Shown one piece after another: positions 6,759 to 15,137 of a stretch of DNA of 31,061 bases. The notes below the pieces were generated by a model. That model was not told where the DNA came from, did no database searches, and saw only the letters and a program-made list of their open reading frames with translations. How positions within the stretch are numbered: position 1 is the first letter of the stretch; each line of letters begins with the position of its first letter. This DNA comes from CAG-791 sp963591995 (GTDB taxonomy: Bacteria > Bacillota > Clostridia > Lachnospirales > Lachnospiraceae). The stretch covers positions 1-31,061 of the forward strand of contig CAVAUJ010000028.1 in assembly GCA_963591995.1 (NCBI GenBank), read 5' to 3'. The position numbers were made by a program, and so were the translations under genes.

Positions 6759-7733
6759 ATGAGCTATGAGGCAATTACATTTCCAAAGGACAGTGTTTTT
6801 CTCGTAACCGGGGGCGCCGGCTTCATCGGATCCAACGTTGCGGAGGCTCTTCTGCAGAAGGGCTGCCGCGTGCGCGTGATGGACAATCTTTCAACCGGGC
6901 ACATCGAGAATCTCGAGGCGTGCAGGGAGAACCCGGCATTCACCTTTCTGCAGGAGGACATCCGTGATCTGGATGCCTGCCGAAGGGCGACGGAGGGCGT
7001 CGACTATGTCATCCATCTGGCGGCGTGGGGATCGGTGCCGCGCAGCATCGAGATGCCGCTTTATTACGAGGAGGTCAACATCCGCGGGACGCTGAATATG
7101 ATGGAGGCATCCCGGGAGAACGGCGTGAAGCGTTTCGCCTATGCATCGAGCTCTTCGGTGTACGGGGATGCGGTGCGGCTTCCCAAAAAGGAAGGAGAAG
7201 AGGGAAAGCCCTTGTCTCCTTACGCGCTCACGAAGAAGGTCGATGAGATGTACGGGCAGATGTACAAGGAGATCTACGGCCTGAACACCTACGGAATGCG
7301 CTTTTTCAATGTATTCGGGAGACATCAGGATCCGAACGGCGTCTATGCGGCCGTGATTCCGAAATTCATCAAGCAGCTGCTGAGCGGCGAGACACCGGTC
7401 ATCAACGGAGACGGCAGACAGAGCCGCGATTTTACCTATGTGGACAATGTGATCGAGGGCTGCCTTCGCTGCTGCGCAGCCTCCGAAGAGGCGGCAGGTA
7501 CGGCTTACAACATCGGTGCCGGCGGCCGGGAATATCTCATCGATGTGTATCACGACATCACCCGAGCCCTTGGGGTCTGCGTGGAGCCGGTCTACGGCCC
7601 GAACCGCGCCGGAGATATTCGTGACAGCAACGCGGACATTACGAAGGCAAGGGAGTGCCTTGGCTACGATCCCTCGTATGATTTTGCGGCAGGCATTCAG
7701 CTGGCCATCGACTGGTACAGGGAGAATCTGTGA
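6759..7733 (+). CDS. NAD-dependent UDP-sugar 4-epimerase (WbpP/GalE-like)
   Basis: A 324-residue extended short-chain dehydrogenase, most like the UDP-GlcNAc/GlcNAcA 4-epimerases of the WbpP/TviC type, which make GalNAc-type donors for surface polysaccharides. The Rossmann motif TGGAGFIGSN is at 17-26, the catalytic Ser in SSSSVYGD (130-137), and YALTK gives Tyr155 and Lys159. GSVPRSIE (91-98), FGRHQDPNGVYAAVIPKF and NGDGRQSRDFTYVDN are features of this subgroup rather than classical GalE, which is encoded separately at 26325. An AAGGAG ribosome site lies inside the end of the maturase gene 3 bases away, so the two are almost certainly co-transcribed. It opens the polysaccharide cluster. Confidence 0.88.
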   Translation: MSYEAITFPKDSVFLVTGGAGFIGSNVAEALLQKGCRVRVMDNLSTGHIENLEACRENPAFTFLQEDIRDLDACRRATEGVDYVIHLAAWGSVPRSIEMPLYYEEVNIRGTLNMMEASRENGVKRFAYASSSSVYGDAVRLPKKEGEEGKPLSPYALTKKVDEMYGQMYKEIYGLNTYGMRFFNVFGRHQDPNGVYAAVIPKFIKQLLSGETPVINGDGRQSRDFTYVDNVIEGCLRCCAASEEAAGTAYNIGAGGREYLIDVYHDITRALGVCVEPVYGPNRAGDIRDSNADITKARECLGYDPSYDFAAGIQLAIDWYRENL

Positions 7734-7816
7734 TCCGGCGCTGCAATCCGGAACCGTACGGCTTTGCAGGGGTGCCCGGAACGACGGTGATCTTCTGAAC
7801 AAGTGAGGTAAGAGGC

Positions 7817-8572
7817 TTGAGAATTGCAATCCGGCTGGACGATATTACGGCCGATATGAATTGGGAGAAGTTTCTGCGCTTTAAGGATCTGCTGGATCGC
7901 TACGGCGTAAAGCCTCTCCTTGGCATTGTTCCGGACAACCGGGACGCAAAGCTTTCCATCGATCCGCCCCGGGAGGATTTCTGGGAATACGTGAAGGAGC
8001 GCCGGGACAGGGACGGTTGGGTTCTGTGCATGCACGGCTGCCATCACGTCTACACTACCGGGAAGGGCGGGCTGCTGCCGCTAAACCGGCAGTCGGAGTT
8101 CGCCGGTGAGGATTATGAGGAACAGCGGGACAGACTGCGCAAGGGAAAGGAGCTGCTCGCTGCCCACGGCATCGAGACGACGCTTTTCATGGCCCCGGCA
8201 CATTCCTATGATCTGAACACGCTGATGGCGCTGCGTTCGCTGGGCTTTACGGGGCTGACGGACGGCTTCGGTACAAGGCCCTATCGCTATGCGGGGCTGA
8301 CCTTTTACCCGATTTCCTACCGGCGGGCAGACAGCCTGAAAAGGACATCCGGTGTGACGACCTTCGTGGTGCATTGCAATACGCTGGAGGAGAAGGATTA
8401 CGCGGCCTATGAGGAAATCCTCCGGGATCACGATATGATGGACTATGCGGAGATGCTGGAGGAGTCCTCCGTCGGCCGCGGCACGGCCGGCCGCTGCCGC
8501 GAGCATTGGATGGCGCTCATCAAGCGCAGCGTGCGGGAGAGAAACGAGCGCGGGCAGCGCAGCGGGAAATAA
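7817..8572 (+). CDS. DUF2334 polysaccharide deacetylase-like protein
   Basis: A 251-residue protein of the NodB-fold deacetylase-related DUF2334 group. The N-terminal beta strand RIAIRLDDI carries the Asp8-Asp9 pair, CMHGCHH (71-77) has the His residues expected to bind metal, and FMAPAHSYD supplies a further active-site segment. No signal peptide or membrane segment is seen, so it probably acts on a sugar nucleotide, lipid-linked sugar or other intracellular substrate. The first codon is TTG at 7817, with GAGG 8 bases upstream; no ATG precedes the conserved first strand in frame. It lies 83 bases after the epimerase. The precise substrate cannot be told. Confidence 0.75.
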   Translation: MRIAIRLDDITADMNWEKFLRFKDLLDRYGVKPLLGIVPDNRDAKLSIDPPREDFWEYVKERRDRDGWVLCMHGCHHVYTTGKGGLLPLNRQSEFAGEDYEEQRDRLRKGKELLAAHGIETTLFMAPAHSYDLNTLMALRSLGFTGLTDGFGTRPYRYAGLTFYPISYRRADSLKRTSGVTTFVVHCNTLEEKDYAAYEEILRDHDMMDYAEMLEESSVGRGTAGRCREHWMALIKRSVRERNERGQRSGK

Positions 8573-8597
8573 GCGGAAAATAATGGAGGAGAGCAGA

Positions 8598-9902
8598 ATG
8601 CAGGAACCCGTCAGGATTCTTCATGTGTTCGGTAGACTGAACCGGGGCGGTGCGGAGTCCCGCGTCATGGATCTGTACCGTCACATTGACCGCGACAAGG
8701 TGCAATTCGACTTCCTGGTGCATTATCAGGTGACGGCGGAGGATGCCGCCCGCATTCCGATGCTGCTCCAAGACCTTGCACAGGAGCCGGCGACGGACGG
8801 GCTGCAGACGGGCACGGAACGCCTTGCCGGGCAGACGCGTCTGTCCTCCCGGGTGCTGTATGCGCTGCGTCCCAAGGAGGACCTGGACGATGAGGTCCTG
8901 GCAATGGGCGGGAGAATCTATGTGCTGCCGCGGTTCACCGGGACGAATCTTGTGAGCTACCGGCGGGCCTGCCGGGAGCTGTTCGCCGCGCACCACGCAT
9001 TTGCGGCGGTGGAGGGACATATGACCTCTACGGCAGCGGTATATCTTCCCATCGCAAAGGCAGCGGGAGTGCCGGTTACCATCGCTCATGCAAGGAGCGC
9101 GGGCGTGGATGCGGGGCTGAAGGGAACGGCGACGAGGATCCTGCGGCACTCGCTGGCAAAGCGCTGTGATGTGATGATGTCCTGCTCGAGGGAGGCGTCG
9201 ATCGCGGTGTTCGGCAGGAAGGCCTACGAATCCGGAAGGATCATGAATGTCCCGAATGCACTGGAGCTGTCGGCCTTTTCCTACGATCCGAAGGTGCGCC
9301 GCGCTATGCGGGAGCGCTACGGCATCCCGGCGGATGCGCTGGTGGTCGGCCATGTCGGACGATTGGATCCGGTGAAGAATCATGCCTACATCGCCGACAT
9401 CGGGAAGGAGCTCCGGCATTTGCAGGATAGGAGGCAGATTTTCTATCTGTTCGCAGGAAAGGGTCCTTTGCAGGAGGAGATCCGAAGTCGCTTTGCAGCG
9501 GCAGGTCTTGGAAGCCGGCTCATCTTCACGGGACAATTGGAGCGCGGGGAGACGGCAGGCATCTACCAGGCCTTTGATGTGTTCGTTTTCCCTTCGCTCT
9601 ATGAGGGGCTGCCGGGCACCGTGCTCGAGGCGCAGGCGGCAGGACTCCCCTGTGTCATTGCGGATACCATTACGCCGGAGGTGGACCGGACGGAGCTGGT
9701 GCGAAGGCTTCCCCTCGGCGAGGAGAATGTGAGGGCCTGGGCGGCGGAGGTGCTGCGCAGGACCGGGGCGGAGGAGCTGGACGAGACGGCCAGAAGAAAG
9801 GCCTCCGCGGATGCCGTAAGAGCCTTGTCGGAGGCGGGCTTTGAGGCCGGTGCTGCGGCGGTCCGGATGCAGGCATTTTATCGGTCGTTGGCCGGCATGT
9901 GA
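8598..9902 (+). CDS. GT4-family glycosyltransferase (EpsF-like)
   Basis: A 434-residue GT-B glycosyltransferase, likely cytoplasmic or membrane-associated, adding a sugar to the lipid-linked repeat unit. The N-terminus RILHVFGRLNRGGAESRVMD is the EpsF-type acceptor-domain start. The donor domain includes VVGHVGRLDPVKNH and FPSLYEGLPGTVLEAQAAGL with the conserved Glu pair. Residues about 45-96, between FLVHYQ and DDEVLAMGGRIY, form an insertion of roughly 50 residues absent from typical relatives, where these segments are nearly adjacent. ATG 8598 is preferred over ATG 8583 because GGAGGAGA sits just upstream of it. It begins 25 bases after the DUF2334 gene. Confidence 0.88.
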   Translation: MQEPVRILHVFGRLNRGGAESRVMDLYRHIDRDKVQFDFLVHYQVTAEDAARIPMLLQDLAQEPATDGLQTGTERLAGQTRLSSRVLYALRPKEDLDDEVLAMGGRIYVLPRFTGTNLVSYRRACRELFAAHHAFAAVEGHMTSTAAVYLPIAKAAGVPVTIAHARSAGVDAGLKGTATRILRHSLAKRCDVMMSCSREASIAVFGRKAYESGRIMNVPNALELSAFSYDPKVRRAMRERYGIPADALVVGHVGRLDPVKNHAYIADIGKELRHLQDRRQIFYLFAGKGPLQEEIRSRFAAAGLGSRLIFTGQLERGETAGIYQAFDVFVFPSLYEGLPGTVLEAQAAGLPCVIADTITPEVDRTELVRRLPLGEENVRAWAAEVLRRTGAEELDETARRKASADAVRALSEAGFEAGAAAVRMQAFYRSLAGM

Positions 9903-9935
9903 GGCGAACGGGGACATACGGCAAAGGGATGAATT

Positions 9936-11891
9936 ATGTGCGGAATCTGCGGATACATATCCCGGCGGGTGATCACGAAGGATCAGCTGACCGTCATGAA
10001 CGATACCATGAAGGAGAGAGGACCGGATGACGCCGGAACCGAGCTCTGGGAGCTGCCGGACGGGCGGACGCTGGGCATGGCGCAGCGCCGCCTGTCCATT
10101 CTGGATCTGTCTCCCCTGGGGCATCAGCCGATGTCTACGCCGGACGGGCGGCTTCATCTGGTCTTCAACGGTGAGATTTACAATTATCGGGAGCTGCGGC
10201 AGGAGCTGCCGGAGTATACCTTCCGGTCCGATTGCGACACCGAGGTGATTCTGGCGGCTTATCTTCGATGGGGAACGTCCTGCGTAGAGCATTTCAACGG
10301 CATGTTCGCCATTGCACTGTATGACAGCGAAACGGATACCCTGATGCTGGCGAGAGACCGCATGGGGCAGAAGCCTCTTTATTACCGGGAGAGCGCCGGG
10401 GAGGTGATCTTTGCCTCCGTGCTGGCCCCCATTTTGAAAAGCCCGGGCTTTCGCGGGCGGATCCGGCGGGATGTTCTGCCAAGGTATCTGTACCAGTCGT
10501 ACCTTCACGCACCCGAGACCATTCTGGAGGGAGTTTTCAAGGTGGAGCCCGGGACGGTGATGGTATGGCAGCATACGGGTTTGGCGTCCGGTGCCTTCAC
10601 GGTTCGCCGCTACTGGGACGTGAAGGAGCAATACCGCAGGATGCGGCAGGACCCGATCACCGATGAGAAGGAGGCGCTGGAGGAATTCCGCCGTGTCCTG
10701 CGCGAATCGGTGCGGCGGCGGATGCTGGCGGATGTGCCGCTGGGCGCCTTCCTCTCCGGCGGCTTTGATTCCTCTCTGATCAGTGCGGTTGCGGCGGAGC
10801 ATCTGGGCGGCGCGGCGCTGCAGACCTTTTCCATCGGGTTCGAAGAGACGGCGTACGATGAGTCCGTCTATGCCGGAAAGGTGGCGGCCTGCCTCGGAGC
10901 GGACCACACGGAGCAGATCATTGAAGAGAAGGATCTGCTGGAGCTGGTGGCGGATCTTCCGAAATTCTTCGACGAGCCGATGGCGGACTCCTCTGAGATC
11001 CCCACCATGCTGGTGTCAAAGCTGGCAAGGCAGAAGGTGACGGTGGCGCTTTCCGGAGATGCGGGCGACGAGCTCTTCTGCGGCTACGGCATTTACGACC
11101 GGGTGCGGACGGCGCAGAGGCTGGACGGCCTCGGCGGTGCGGCGCACGCCATCGGGCAGCTGCCCCTTGGCAGAGGACGGCTGGAGGATCATTATCCGTT
11201 CCCGGTCCGCGTGATCTCCTCCAATCGGAATGCGGAGACCAAGACGCAGTTCGGAGCAGGCAGCTACGTGGAGCTGGCAGAGAAAATGGTCCGGGGAGGT
11301 GGCGCACACAGCGGCCGCGCGGCAGACGGCTTTCTGCCGGTGAATTACGAATGGGAGACCTCCTATCCCGCGGACAGCTGGCAGATCCGCCGCATGCTGC
11401 TGGACATGGAGACGTATCTTCCGGGAGACATTCTGACCAAGGTGGACCGGGCCTCGATGAAATATTCGCTGGAGAACCGCTGTCCCTTCCTCGATCCGGA
11501 GGTGATGAACTTCTCTTACCGTCTGGACCATTCGCTGAAATATCACAGACGTTCGGGCGAGAGAGGCTGGGAGAAAAAATATCTCCTGAAGCGTCTTGCC
11601 TTTGAATACATTCCGAGGGAATTGCTGGAGCGTCCGAAGAAGGGCTTTTCGGTTCCTCTCGGGAAATGGCTGTCCGGTCCGCTCCGGGAGCAGCTGCTGG
11701 CCTATTCGGAGGAGCAGCACCTAAGGGAGCAGGGCCTGTTCGATCCGCAGGAGGTGAGCCGGCTGGTGCGCCGGTTCCTTGCAGAGGGCGACGCAGGAGC
11801 CGGCACAGGGCAGAATTACTCCGGGCTTTTGTGGAGCTTTTATGTATTCGAGCAGTGGGCTGATTATTGGAAGGATGCGCTTTCATTATGA
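9936..11891 (+). CDS. asnB: AsnB-type glutamine-dependent asparagine synthase/amidotransferase
   Basis: A 651-residue two-domain enzyme. The N-terminal class II glutaminase domain begins MCGICGY, with Cys2 as the expected nucleophile after Met removal, and has MKERGPDDAG and VFNGEIYNYREL. The C-terminal synthase domain has the ATP pyrophosphatase motif LSGGFDSSLI, then ALSGDAGDELFCGY and a lower motif around LTKVDRASMKYSLENRCPFLD. Inside polysaccharide clusters AsnB paralogues often amidate sugar carboxylates rather than making free asparagine, which is plausible here. Its stop overlaps the next start as ATGA, tying it to the glycosyltransferase fusion. Family is certain; the physiological substrate is inferred. 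Confidence 0.92.
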   Translation: MCGICGYISRRVITKDQLTVMNDTMKERGPDDAGTELWELPDGRTLGMAQRRLSILDLSPLGHQPMSTPDGRLHLVFNGEIYNYRELRQELPEYTFRSDCDTEVILAAYLRWGTSCVEHFNGMFAIALYDSETDTLMLARDRMGQKPLYYRESAGEVIFASVLAPILKSPGFRGRIRRDVLPRYLYQSYLHAPETILEGVFKVEPGTVMVWQHTGLASGAFTVRRYWDVKEQYRRMRQDPITDEKEALEEFRRVLRESVRRRMLADVPLGAFLSGGFDSSLISAVAAEHLGGAALQTFSIGFEETAYDESVYAGKVAACLGADHTEQIIEEKDLLELVADLPKFFDEPMADSSEIPTMLVSKLARQKVTVALSGDAGDELFCGYGIYDRVRTAQRLDGLGGAAHAIGQLPLGRGRLEDHYPFPVRVISSNRNAETKTQFGAGSYVELAEKMVRGGGAHSGRAADGFLPVNYEWETSYPADSWQIRRMLLDMETYLPGDILTKVDRASMKYSLENRCPFLDPEVMNFSYRLDHSLKYHRRSGERGWEKKYLLKRLAFEYIPRELLERPKKGFSVPLGKWLSGPLREQLLAYSEEQHLREQGLFDPQEVSRLVRRFLAEGDAGAGTGQNYSGLLWSFYVFEQWADYWKDALSL

Positions 11892-13921
11892 TCATAATCC
11901 GGATGTCGGGCGGACTCGGCAATCAAATGTTCCAATATGCGCTGTATCTGAAGCTGAAGGCACTGGGGAGAGACGTATGCTTTGATGATGTCTCGCAATA
12001 CGATGCGGAGGCGTTTCGGAAGTCCGACCAGAAGCGCAGGCCGAAGCACCTTCGGGTGTTCGGAATCCGCTATCCGAAGGCATCTCGGGAGGATCTGATC
12101 CGCATCACGGATGCGGCGATGGATCTGCCGAGCCGTCTGCGCCGCAAGGTATGCGGCAGAAGAAGTCTGGAGAAAACCGATCAGGATTTCATTTTTGACC
12201 CGTCCTTTCTCGAGGAGACGGAAGGGTATTATTGCGGGTGCTTCCAGAGTCCGCGCTATTTTGAAGGAGAGGAGGAGGCGGTGCGGAAGGCCTTCGCCTT
12301 TCCGCCGGATCTTCTGGAGCTTCCCAAGGACGCGGAGAAAAAGGAACGGCGGATTCTGGAGCAGGCGGCGCATTATGCACAGCGGATCCGGAGAGCCGGC
12401 GAGAACGGAGGCAGCACGGCCATCCATCTTCGCTTCGGGGACTATGTGGACAAGGGAGATATCTACGGCGGCATCTGTACGGACGCCTACTACAACACCG
12501 CGATTCGCAGGCTGAAGGCCAAGTGCCCGGACATGACCTTTTTCGTGTTCTCGAACGATGAGGAGAAGGCGGGGGAGTGGATCCGTTATCAGGCGGAGCG
12601 GCAGGAGAATCTCGGCCGGGAGCGGTTCGTTCTGGTGAAAGGAAGCGACGAGGACCACGGATATCTCGATCTGTACCTGATGACGCTGTGCGGGAATCAC
12701 ATCATTGCGAATTCGAGCTTCTCCTGGTGGGGGGCTTGGCTGTGCAGGGAACCGGGCAAAACCGTGTTCGCACCCTCTGTCTGGAACAATGAGAAGGACG
12801 GCAGCGAGCTGCGGCGGACGGACATCTATGCAGACTTTATGCAAAGGATCAGCCCGCTGGGACAGGAGCTGACCGAGCAGCCCCTGGTGTCGGTGATCGT
12901 CACGGCGTACAACGTAAGGCCGTACATTGCGCGTGCTCTGGATTCCGTGTGCGCACAGACCTGGCGGCAGCTGGAGATCATCGCGGTGGACGACGGCTCC
13001 GGTGACGGGACCGGCGAGCTGCTGGACCGTTATGCGGAAAAGGACGCGAGAATCCGGGTGATCCACACCGAAAACCGGGGCGTCTCGGCGGCGCGCAACG
13101 AGGGACTGGCGAACGCACGAGGAGAATATGTGGGCTTTGTGGACGGCGATGACCGGGCACATCCCCTGATGTATGAGGCCATGGTGCGCGGCATGCTGGC
13201 CTCCGGAGCCCGGATGGCGGCGGTGAATTACCGGGAGGTTGCGGCAGATGCGGATTCCGCACCGCAGGGAAGCCGTGAAATTGACCCCATCCTTTCCGCA
13301 AGTGTATTATTACCGCAGCGGGAGGCGATTGCCTGCTTCATCCGCGCCGGAATGGAGGGAACGGACGGACGGATTGTCCTGCATTCGGCGGTCTGGAGCA
13401 AGCTCTTCCACCGGAGCCTTCTTCGCGGGAACCGCTTTCCGGAGGGGACGAGCGCGGAGGACATTCCGTTTACGACCAGGGCGCTGTGCCGTGCGAGAAA
13501 GGTGCTGTATCTGCCGGAGCCCCTGTATGACTATGTGCATAACCGGGAAGCGAGCATCATGAACAGCGGCCGCGCGAGACGGACGCTTACGCAGGAGATT
13601 CCCGCCTGGAGGGCACACCAGGAAATGCTCCGGGATGCGGGTCTTTCGGAGCTCGCGGAGGAATCGGAATACTGGTTCTACCGCAGAATGCTCTTCTATG
13701 AGGAGGACTACCGGAGCTGTCCGGAAACGAAGGAGGAGGCTGCGGAGCTGGAAAAGAGAATCCTTGCGCACAAGGAGCGCATTCTGGAGCTGTGCAGCGG
13801 TCATCAATACGGAAGAAGAGGGGACCGCGAGCGGCTGAAGCTCTATGTGCAGGCACCGGAGAGGTATTATCGGCTGTCTGAGGTGTATCAGAAAACGGTT
13901 GTCGCCTGGAAAAACCGGTGA
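11888..13921 (+). CDS. Bifunctional glycosyltransferase: GT11 fucosyltransferase-like plus GT2
   Basis: A 677-residue fusion. Residues 1-328 are GT11 (alpha-1,2-fucosyltransferase-like): SGGLGNQMFQYALY at 7-20, the HxRRxD region as HLRFGD at 180-185, and NSSFSWWGAWL at 275-285. The second Arg of the HxRRxD motif is Phe. Residues from 332 are GT2 (GT-A fold): LVSVIVTAYNVRPYI, VDDGSGDGTGELLD, and VDGDD as the metal-binding DxD region. Both halves look intact, so one protein may add two consecutive sugars. The start ATG 11888 overlaps the asnB stop; an in-frame ATG at 11867 would extend the overlap unnecessarily. No stop, frameshift or repeat marks the junction (QELTEQPLVSV). Confidence 0.88.
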   Translation: MIIIRMSGGLGNQMFQYALYLKLKALGRDVCFDDVSQYDAEAFRKSDQKRRPKHLRVFGIRYPKASREDLIRITDAAMDLPSRLRRKVCGRRSLEKTDQDFIFDPSFLEETEGYYCGCFQSPRYFEGEEEAVRKAFAFPPDLLELPKDAEKKERRILEQAAHYAQRIRRAGENGGSTAIHLRFGDYVDKGDIYGGICTDAYYNTAIRRLKAKCPDMTFFVFSNDEEKAGEWIRYQAERQENLGRERFVLVKGSDEDHGYLDLYLMTLCGNHIIANSSFSWWGAWLCREPGKTVFAPSVWNNEKDGSELRRTDIYADFMQRISPLGQELTEQPLVSVIVTAYNVRPYIARALDSVCAQTWRQLEIIAVDDGSGDGTGELLDRYAEKDARIRVIHTENRGVSAARNEGLANARGEYVGFVDGDDRAHPLMYEAMVRGMLASGARMAAVNYREVAADADSAPQGSREIDPILSASVLLPQREAIACFIRAGMEGTDGRIVLHSAVWSKLFHRSLLRGNRFPEGTSAEDIPFTTRALCRARKVLYLPEPLYDYVHNREASIMNSGRARRTLTQEIPAWRAHQEMLRDAGLSELAEESEYWFYRRMLFYEEDYRSCPETKEEAAELEKRILAHKERILELCSGHQYGRRGDRERLKLYVQAPERYYRLSEVYQKTVVAWKNR

Positions 13922-13940
13922 AAAGAGGCAGACGGAGCCT

Positions 13941-15137
13941 ATGAACAGGCAACAGAAGGGAAAGCAGGAAAAGCAGAATACGGATTCCCGGAACGCAGGG
14001 CGGGGGGCATGGCTGCAGCGGGCGGACCGGGCGACGGCAGCGCTCTTTTACGTGGGCCTCTCTCTTGAACTGGCGGTTGTGGTGCTGGACAAGAGCAGCT
14101 GGACGAATCCCTATGCCGGTCTTATGTACCGGGCTGCCTTTGTGCTGTTCGCACTCCGCTGCCTTTTCTGTTTTCGAAGGGCGCAGAGGAGAGAAAATCT
14201 GGTCTTCCTTGCGATCGCTGTACTGGCGGTCCTGGACTGGCGCATCTGCGGGCGCAATGACCTGATCCGGATGGTGGTTTTCATCCGGGCGGCCGGGACC
14301 GTGGATGTCCGCAGGGCGATGAAATTCAGCTTTTTCGGAACACTGGCAGGGTGCGGCGTTTTGATGGTGCTGGCGCTGACCGGTGTCATGGGGCATCTGT
14401 ACCAGACCTATGATTACGGACACGGCGTGGAGACCCGCTGGGATCTGGGACTGGGGCATCCCAACTCCCTGCATTGCATGGCGGCCATGCTGCTGCTGCT
14501 CGCGTTGTACCTGTTTGAAAAGGACATGAAGCTGCACCGGTACGTGCTTCTGGCAGTCGGGAACGTATTGCTCTACGGTCTTACGCACAGCAACACCGGT
14601 TTTGTGATCGCAATGCTCGCCATCATTCTCTCTGCGGGTCTTCATTACAGCAGGAGAATTTCGGGGGGCGATGCGGTCTACCGTCTGGGGGAGGTGCTGA
14701 CGGCGGGGTGCCTTGGCTTTTCCGTGCTGTGCGGACTGTACAATCCGGCAGAGCATCCGCGGATTGCCCGGCTGGACGGCATCCTGACCGGACGCATCTC
14801 CTCCATGTGGACGACGACCTTTCATGAGGGGACGCTCTCCACGTGGAAGTGGTTCTCGGCGCGCTGGAACACCTGCTTTTTTGATCTGGGATGGGTGCGC
14901 GTGATTTACTGGTACGGTGTGATACCGGCGATTCTGATTGCGGCCGCCCTGTTCCTGATGCTGGAGCAGGTGAGGAAAACGAGGGACCGTGCAGGCTTTG
15001 TGATGCTCCTGTGCATGACGGTCTATACCGTATTCGAGGCACATCTGGTGTCATCCTACATCGGAAGAAATTACGGGCTGTTCCTTGCCGCCCTGTACCT
15101 TCCGGCCGTCATAAAGGGGATGGGGAATGAATCCTAA
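13941..15137 (+). CDS. Polysaccharide repeat-unit polymerase (Wzy-like) membrane protein
   Basis: A 398-residue polytopic membrane protein with about ten hydrophobic segments, for example residues about 32-50, 58-75, 86-98 and several up to the C-terminal GLFLAALYLPAVI. A longer loop with YDYGHGVETRWDLGLGHPNS resembles the periplasmic-type loop and the GHPNS motif seen in Wzy/O-antigen polymerase-like proteins. It should join lipid-linked repeat units outside the membrane. ATG 13941 follows GGAG closely; the preceding fusion gene ends 19 bases earlier. It overlaps the following priming transferase by 11 bases. Wzy proteins are very divergent, so the call depends on topology, the loop motif and cluster position. 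Confidence 0.75.
   Translation: MNRQQKGKQEKQNTDSRNAGRGAWLQRADRATAALFYVGLSLELAVVVLDKSSWTNPYAGLMYRAAFVLFALRCLFCFRRAQRRENLVFLAIAVLAVLDWRICGRNDLIRMVVFIRAAGTVDVRRAMKFSFFGTLAGCGVLMVLALTGVMGHLYQTYDYGHGVETRWDLGLGHPNSLHCMAAMLLLLALYLFEKDMKLHRYVLLAVGNVLLYGLTHSNTGFVIAMLAIILSAGLHYSRRISGGDAVYRLGEVLTAGCLGFSVLCGLYNPAEHPRIARLDGILTGRISSMWTTTFHEGTLSTWKWFSARWNTCFFDLGWVRVIYWYGVIPAILIAAALFLMLEQVRKTRDRAGFVMLLCMTVYTVFEAHLVSSYIGRNYGLFLAALYLPAVIKGMGNES

Noticed and set aside
8520..10907. 795-codon open frame on the minus strand
   Set aside because: It lies opposite two well-supported genes (GT4 and asnB), has Arg/His/Pro-rich composition typical of antisense frames in GC-rich DNA and shows no family motif.
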